Below, one piece after another: positions 33,391 to 37,302 of a stretch of DNA of 37,302 nt. The DNA lies in NCBI GenBank assembly GCA_011763485.2, contig JAANSK020243720.1, positions 1 to 37,302 of the forward strand. The letters are read 5' to 3'. This DNA comes from Isoetes engelmannii. Taxonomy: Eukaryota; Streptophyta; Lycopodiopsida; Isoetales; Isoetaceae. Positions within the stretch are counted from its first letter, which is position 1. Every line of letters starts with the position of its first letter. Under the pieces are notes generated by a model. It made no database searches. It worked only from the letters and a program-made list of their open reading frames with translations, and was not told the origin of the DNA. A program made the translations under genes and the position numbers.

Positions 33391-34280
33391 TAACCCCACT
33401 ACAACAATTGCTGCAATTCTAGGTTGTCCACCTGCCATGACACATCAGCTAAAATCAATGTGCACCATTAGATCTAGAGATTTTTCGTTCTAGGTTGGAG
33501 AAATTTAGAAAGTCCTTGAAAAATAAGTGCGTGCTTGAGTTTCTCCTTCGTGAACGAGACATCCATGAAAAACCAACTTCATTTAAGCTTTTCCGTTTTT
33601 AAATGCCAATGTTGCAAACAGCGGGATTGCCTTCAACATAGAAACAATGCTTTTTCACATATTATCCGAGAAGGCTCTGTTGAACCGGAACTTATAGCTA
33701 CAATAACAGACAGACAGAGAATGTAAGAGATAGCCCGAGGCAGAAGCACTTTGCCGTTTTTAAATGCATGAAATGCCTGTTTTTTGAATTTTCTCTCCTC
33801 ATTCAAAATCGATAGCTCAAATTAACTGCAGAAAGTATTGAATAAGAAAACTGAGGGAGGGAAAAATTTTCCTTCCTTTTACCCGTTGTCGTCTCTCTTT
33901 CTCTTTCAGGTCCGTTTACATCTTAGTCCGTCTAGAAAGGCCGGAACACTATCTACTAGTTTACATCTTTGATATATCAGACGGATTTTTGCTCCAGGCA
34001 TCTGTAAGTTCTTACAAATCGTTGAGCTAAATCTGCACTGGAAATGGAGCTTCTAGAATCTATATACTACTAGGGTAAGTTTTTTTTAGTACCCTATTTG
34101 CCTAGCAGAAACTTGCTAATTTTTCTTTCCATTTTTATGAGTTATCTATATAGGCCTATACTCAAGCAGAGCAGGAGATGCTTAAGCTTGTCAAGATCTG
34201 TTTAAGCTTGTGTGGGTTTATTTCAAGAAATGTTATTTAGAATGGCATGACTTAGATTATAGAATGGCATTTGACATTTT
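33391..34280. other. Intergenic, nothing recognised
   Basis: No gene or clear repeat. A short frame at 33535-33726 has no resemblance to known proteins. Confidence 0.4.
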
Positions 34281-34389
34281 AGTCAGGCGTTGCAAGCACA
34301 ACTATTGCTGCAACTCGTATCCTTTACTCTTTTGATAAAGTTGGATTTATGAGGTTGGATAGTCCTAAATGACACTATAACTGAATGCT

Positions 34390-34970
34390 GATAGGAGCAG
34401 AAGTCATTTTGTTTTTAGCCGGAACAAGATATAGCTACTGGAATAACATGATTGTAGCTTATGTACGATAGAGTAGGCTCAAATATGCTCTTCATTTGTT
34501 TCAGCAAATGCTTGAGCAAGATATAGTGTCTTGAAAGCAAGCTTTGCTTGTACAGGCTGTTTGTTTGCGTCTACCAGGAAATACCAATACAAGACGAACT
34601 TCATGGAACACTGTCGTAACATGTCATAACAGGTTATGTACCAATACAAGACGGACTTCATGGAACACTGTCGTAACATGTCATAACAGGTTATGTTCCG
34701 AAAGGGAAACTTGATGATGCTTTTGCTCCTTTTAAGCAAAAGCCCAATGGAATATAGTGTCCTGGAATCTCATGCTCTTTGCATTTTGTCATTTTGGAAG
34801 GACGGATGAGGCATTGCAAATTACCTGAAGCTGATATTATCTATTGCAACACACTCCTTGCCACTATACTCATCATGGGCAGCTCGAGGAATCATTTCAG
34901 TTCTTCCAAGAAATGTCTAAGCGAGATGTCGTATCATGGAATATTATGATTAGTGTTTGTACGCATGCAG
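34390..34970 (+). pseudogene. PPR protein pseudogene fragment
   Basis: Pieces of pentatricopeptide repeats (organelle RNA-binding family) are read across shifting frames: YWNNMIVAYVR near 34437-34470, LHLFQQMLEQDIVS near 34490-34530, TSWNTVVT near 34600 followed in another frame by VITGYVP, GKLDDAFAPFKQKP near 34705-34746, and RDVVSWNIMIS near 34924-34956. The SWNxMI and GxxxxA signatures fit PLS-type repeats. Multiple stops and frameshifts show it is dead. A 57 bp tandem duplication lies inside. Confidence 0.65.
34582..34695. repeat. 57 bp tandem duplication in the PPR pseudogene
   Basis: TACCAATACAAGACGAACTT starts at 34582 and recurs at 34639 as TACCAATACAAGACGGACTT; the two units differ at one or two positions. 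The near identity indicates a recent event in already decayed sequence. Confidence 0.85.
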
Positions 34971-35980
34971 GCACACTACATGTGGCACTCCTAGTTATGT
35001 AGCTCCAGAGCGTATACATAGCAGAGGATATAATGGTGCAAAAGCATACCTTTGGTCTTGTGGTGTCATTCTCTTTGTTATAAATGCAGGGTATTTGCCC
35101 TTTCATGAGGCTAGTGTGCCAAAGTTGTTCAAAAAAATATTTGGTGGTGATTATGTTTTCCCTCAATGTTTTGTCGTGCCAGGCACCATCTGTGCAAGGA
35201 TAGGCGGAGCGCAAAGCATAGATCACATGCTAGAGGATCCTTGTTTTGAAGAAATATACACTACTCCTAAATTCTACTCCAATGACTTTATACATCTGAA
35301 AGATGTACAACATGTTGAAGATGCGATGTTCATGAAGAACATCTGGTTAAAGAGTCAAAGGAATGCAGGCCAGCATGCCATAAATGCCTTCGTATTTTCA
35401 GCCATGTCTCTATGCCTAGATTTGTCTTGCCTCTTTGAAGAGCAGCATTAGGAACCCTACGAAACAAGAGGCCAGGTTCACTTGTGCAAATTATCAGGTT
35501 GACTTGTGCAAATTATCACCAAAATTGAACAGACTGTGAAGCCCCTTGGGTTTGTAGTTTACATGCAAAAACTGCTTGGAAACATTGGCCATTTTATACA
35601 TCTGCAAGATGTGCAACATGTTGAAGATGCGACGTTCATGAAGAACATCCGGTTACAGAGTTAAGGGAATGCAGGCGAGCATGCCATAAATGCCCTTTCA
35701 GCCATATCTCTATGCCTAGATTTGTCTGGCCTCTAGCAGCAGCAGGGACCCTATGAAGTAAGAGGCCAGGTTCACTTGTGCAAATTATCACCACAATTGA
35801 ACAGACTGTGAATCCCCTTGGCTTTGTAGTTTACATGCAAAAACTGCTTGGAAATAGTGGCCATCTTTCTGTTGACAGAGATCTTTGAAGTTGCACATCC
35901 TTCTTTATTGTGGATTTTAGAAAGGTTAGAGGGGACAATGTGGATTAACAGGAGCCTAAGGTCTCAATGACATATCCTGG
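34971..35980 (+). pseudogene. CIPK (SnRK3) protein kinase pseudogene
   Basis: The C-terminal half of a CBL-interacting protein kinase. Kinase C-lobe: TTCGTPSYVAPE (activation-loop end), GYNGAKAYLWSCGVILFV, AGYLPFHE and LFKKIFGGDY (34976-35160), then EDPCFEEIYTTPKF. Regulatory region: NAFVFSAMSLCLDLSCLFE (35383-35440) is the NAF/FISL CBL-binding motif, and ITKIEQTVKPLGFVVYMQK (other frame, near 35517-35573) is the phosphatase-interaction segment. TEIFEVAHPSL near 35874 matches the family's C-terminal TEVFEVAPSL. The ATP-binding lobe, catalytic loop and DFG are missing. In the kinase part, YLWSCG has Y where the family has D. A GCATGCAG acceptor-like site precedes the kinase block. Nonfunctional. 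Confidence 0.8.
35284..35880. repeat. 306 bp tandem duplication of the CIPK regulatory region
   Basis: CATGTTGAAGATGCGA occurs at 35311 and 35617, and homology runs from the start of the NAF block through GTAGTTTACATGCAAAAACT in both copies. Copy 1 also has an internal 22 bp duplication around CTTGTGCAAATTATCA. Copies differ at roughly one base in ten or fewer. Confidence 0.85.
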
Positions 35981-36257
35981 AATTGTGAAGCTAGCATATA
36001 GTCGGTCGTTTAGTTTTCACAACATTATGGGCTGACTACTTAGACCCCCATAAGGCAGCACATATGATATTCAGGATCTCCTTCCTATTTTAAGAAGAAT
36101 GAAAAATATGATCAAACTTCTCCCATCCATTTTTTCGGGATCATTTTCCCTATTGTGTGGCCTTTCCCTCCATTCTTCACTCGCTTCATCCTTCTTTAGT
36201 GCTCTCTAGTACCTGAAGCTGATTAGGAACTAATTAAATTGTTTGGTGAGCAAGATT
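35981..36257. other. Spacer, nothing recognised
   Basis: Short AT-rich stretch between the CIPK pseudogene and an antisense LINE end. No feature seen. Confidence 0.4.
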
Positions 36258-36440
36258 AAAGATAAGGTAAGATAACATTTTTATCGTCCACGGAGGCCAA
36301 TTGGCCTATGGGACCTGTACAAGAGGAGCAGCATGCCCATTACGGCCCGGATGAAAAAAACCACATGGGAAAAACCTTGGCCGTAATGGTCATGCTGGTA
36401 TACAAAACCACAGCATTACGAGTGACCCGGACAAAGCCGA
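36258..36440 (-). mobile_element. LINE 3' end, antisense
   Basis: On the minus strand, CTTGTACAGGTCCCATAGGC continues as CAATTGGCCTCCGTGGACGA and AAAATGTTATCTTACC. The first block is identical to the LINE 3' UTR at 5510-5545, and similarity extends about 180 bp further upstream (GGGCCGTAATG, GTATACCAGCA). Its tail is an irregular TTATC/TTACC run instead of TTCTA. 5'-truncated, non-coding. Confidence 0.75.
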
Positions 36441-37302
36441 TATAAGATCCTAGAGTAATATCATCTCTCAAATGAAAATTCCAAATGTCAAACAAGGCAT
36501 AACCCTTATTGTGCACCAAAAGCCAAATGGTAACCCGTCCACATTGGCACTTCCTGAGGGGAAGAAATGGCTCAACAAGAGAAAAGGATTACAAGGAGAA
36601 TGCTATAGATTATCTTTCAATCACGTCTTCTTAGGACCCAATCTCATCCTCAACTGTAAGAACAATTCTATGATGGCGGCATTTTTTTATTTGAAGATAA
36701 TTAATTTTAGTCTTTCCTACCAAACCATTTGTTTACGCATCCTTGATCTCTCTAAATGTAGTAGTAAGAAGTTAGATGGCAGCAGGTGTGTCTTGGGCAT
36801 GGGATAAGTTACTTCATCTTAAAGTGGCAGTTCTTTGGTGGCAGATTCTTCATCGATGTCTTCGGGTTAACTTGCTTGTCCACAAGTTTAACCCTAGAAT
36901 ATCAGATCAGTGTCCAGTATGCAAGCGTGGATCTGAGACCTTTGAGCATTGGTTTTTTTATGTCTGACCACCTTAGACTTGTATCGGATTGGTTGTTCTC
37001 CTTTTTTTCATGTTTCATTAACAAGTCAACAAGTTCTTTTGGCAATTTACCCAAGTACCTGGACGGAGTTACAAAGCTAGGCTTTTCATCTAGCTGCAGG
37101 ATGGTTGCTTTGGACTCTCTGAAAAAGACGAAGACTGGTATTCTTCAAAGGTCTAGATGTGGCAGATAACCATGTTCTCCAAGAAGCTCAAGGTTGCGTT
37201 GCTAAATCGTATCATTGTTCTTCATTTGCCCCTCGTAAGAGGCGATTGATCTTTGAGGAGTATTTGGATGTGCGCTCTTATGCTTAGGCAGGTTGCTTCA
37301 CT
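36441..37302 (+). mobile_element. LINE zinc-knuckle (zf-RVT) remnant at the window edge
   Basis: At 36776-36967 the frame reads AWDKLLHLKVAVLWWQILHR and then QCPVCKRGSETFEHWFF, the typical zf-RVT domain that ends plant L1-type LINE ORF2. The preceding 300 bp has an open frame without recognisable similarity, and the sequence after 36967 is frame-broken. The remnant is in plus orientation and runs off the window. Confidence 0.6.

Overview
The window is nuclear DNA of a land plant with an AT-rich, repeat-heavy genome. Evidence: GT-AG introns with U/A-rich flanks, a plant full-size ABCB transporter, a SUVR5-type histone methyltransferase, and broken pieces of plant-expanded families (CIPK kinase, PPR protein). 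The mix of LINE remains, a chromodomain Ty3/gypsy remnant and hairpin MITEs, plus a 7.6 kb intron, suggests a large genome. A fern or other non-seed vascular plant seems most plausible to me, but this is inference and the species cannot be fixed from the sequence.

Layout, all host genes on the + strand. (1) 1-1698: 5' intergenic or leader DNA with a possible LINE end and a MITE-like inverted repeat. (2) 1707-15483: an apparently intact 12-exon ABCB (MDR/PGP) gene encoding 1278 aa. Intron 4 is 7.6 kb and holds two LINE 3' ends, microsatellites, a minisatellite and a hairpin cluster; intron 10 holds another LINE end. (3) 15484-22360: a repeat graveyard with a LINE endonuclease/reverse-transcriptase remnant joined to the 3' part of a broken Ty3/gypsy chromovirus, then two direct copies of about 750 bp carrying a LINE zinc-knuckle tail. 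(4) 22362-30199: an apparently intact 11-exon SUVR5 gene (1543 aa) with zinc-binding repeats, four C2H2 fingers and pre-SET/SET/post-SET; one intron has a GC-AG border. (5) 30200-33400: a small fold-back element, another LINE tail split by a long-TIR MITE, and a second MITE of the same family. (6) 34280-35980: pseudogene debris from a PPR gene and a CIPK gene whose regulatory tail is duplicated. (7) 36258-37302: LINE 3' ends.

The two intact genes have unrelated roles: ABCB is a plasma-membrane ATP-driven exporter, and SUVR5 is a sequence-guided H3K9 methyltransferase. Nothing suggests co-function. I found no clear new biological system. The most informative signals are structural: three tandem duplications that copied a 5' splice site into the following intron, a precise MITE insertion in a LINE, a tiny LINE-end insertion with a matching empty site next door, and a SUVR5 protein with more intact zinc-binding modules than I recall for Arabidopsis.
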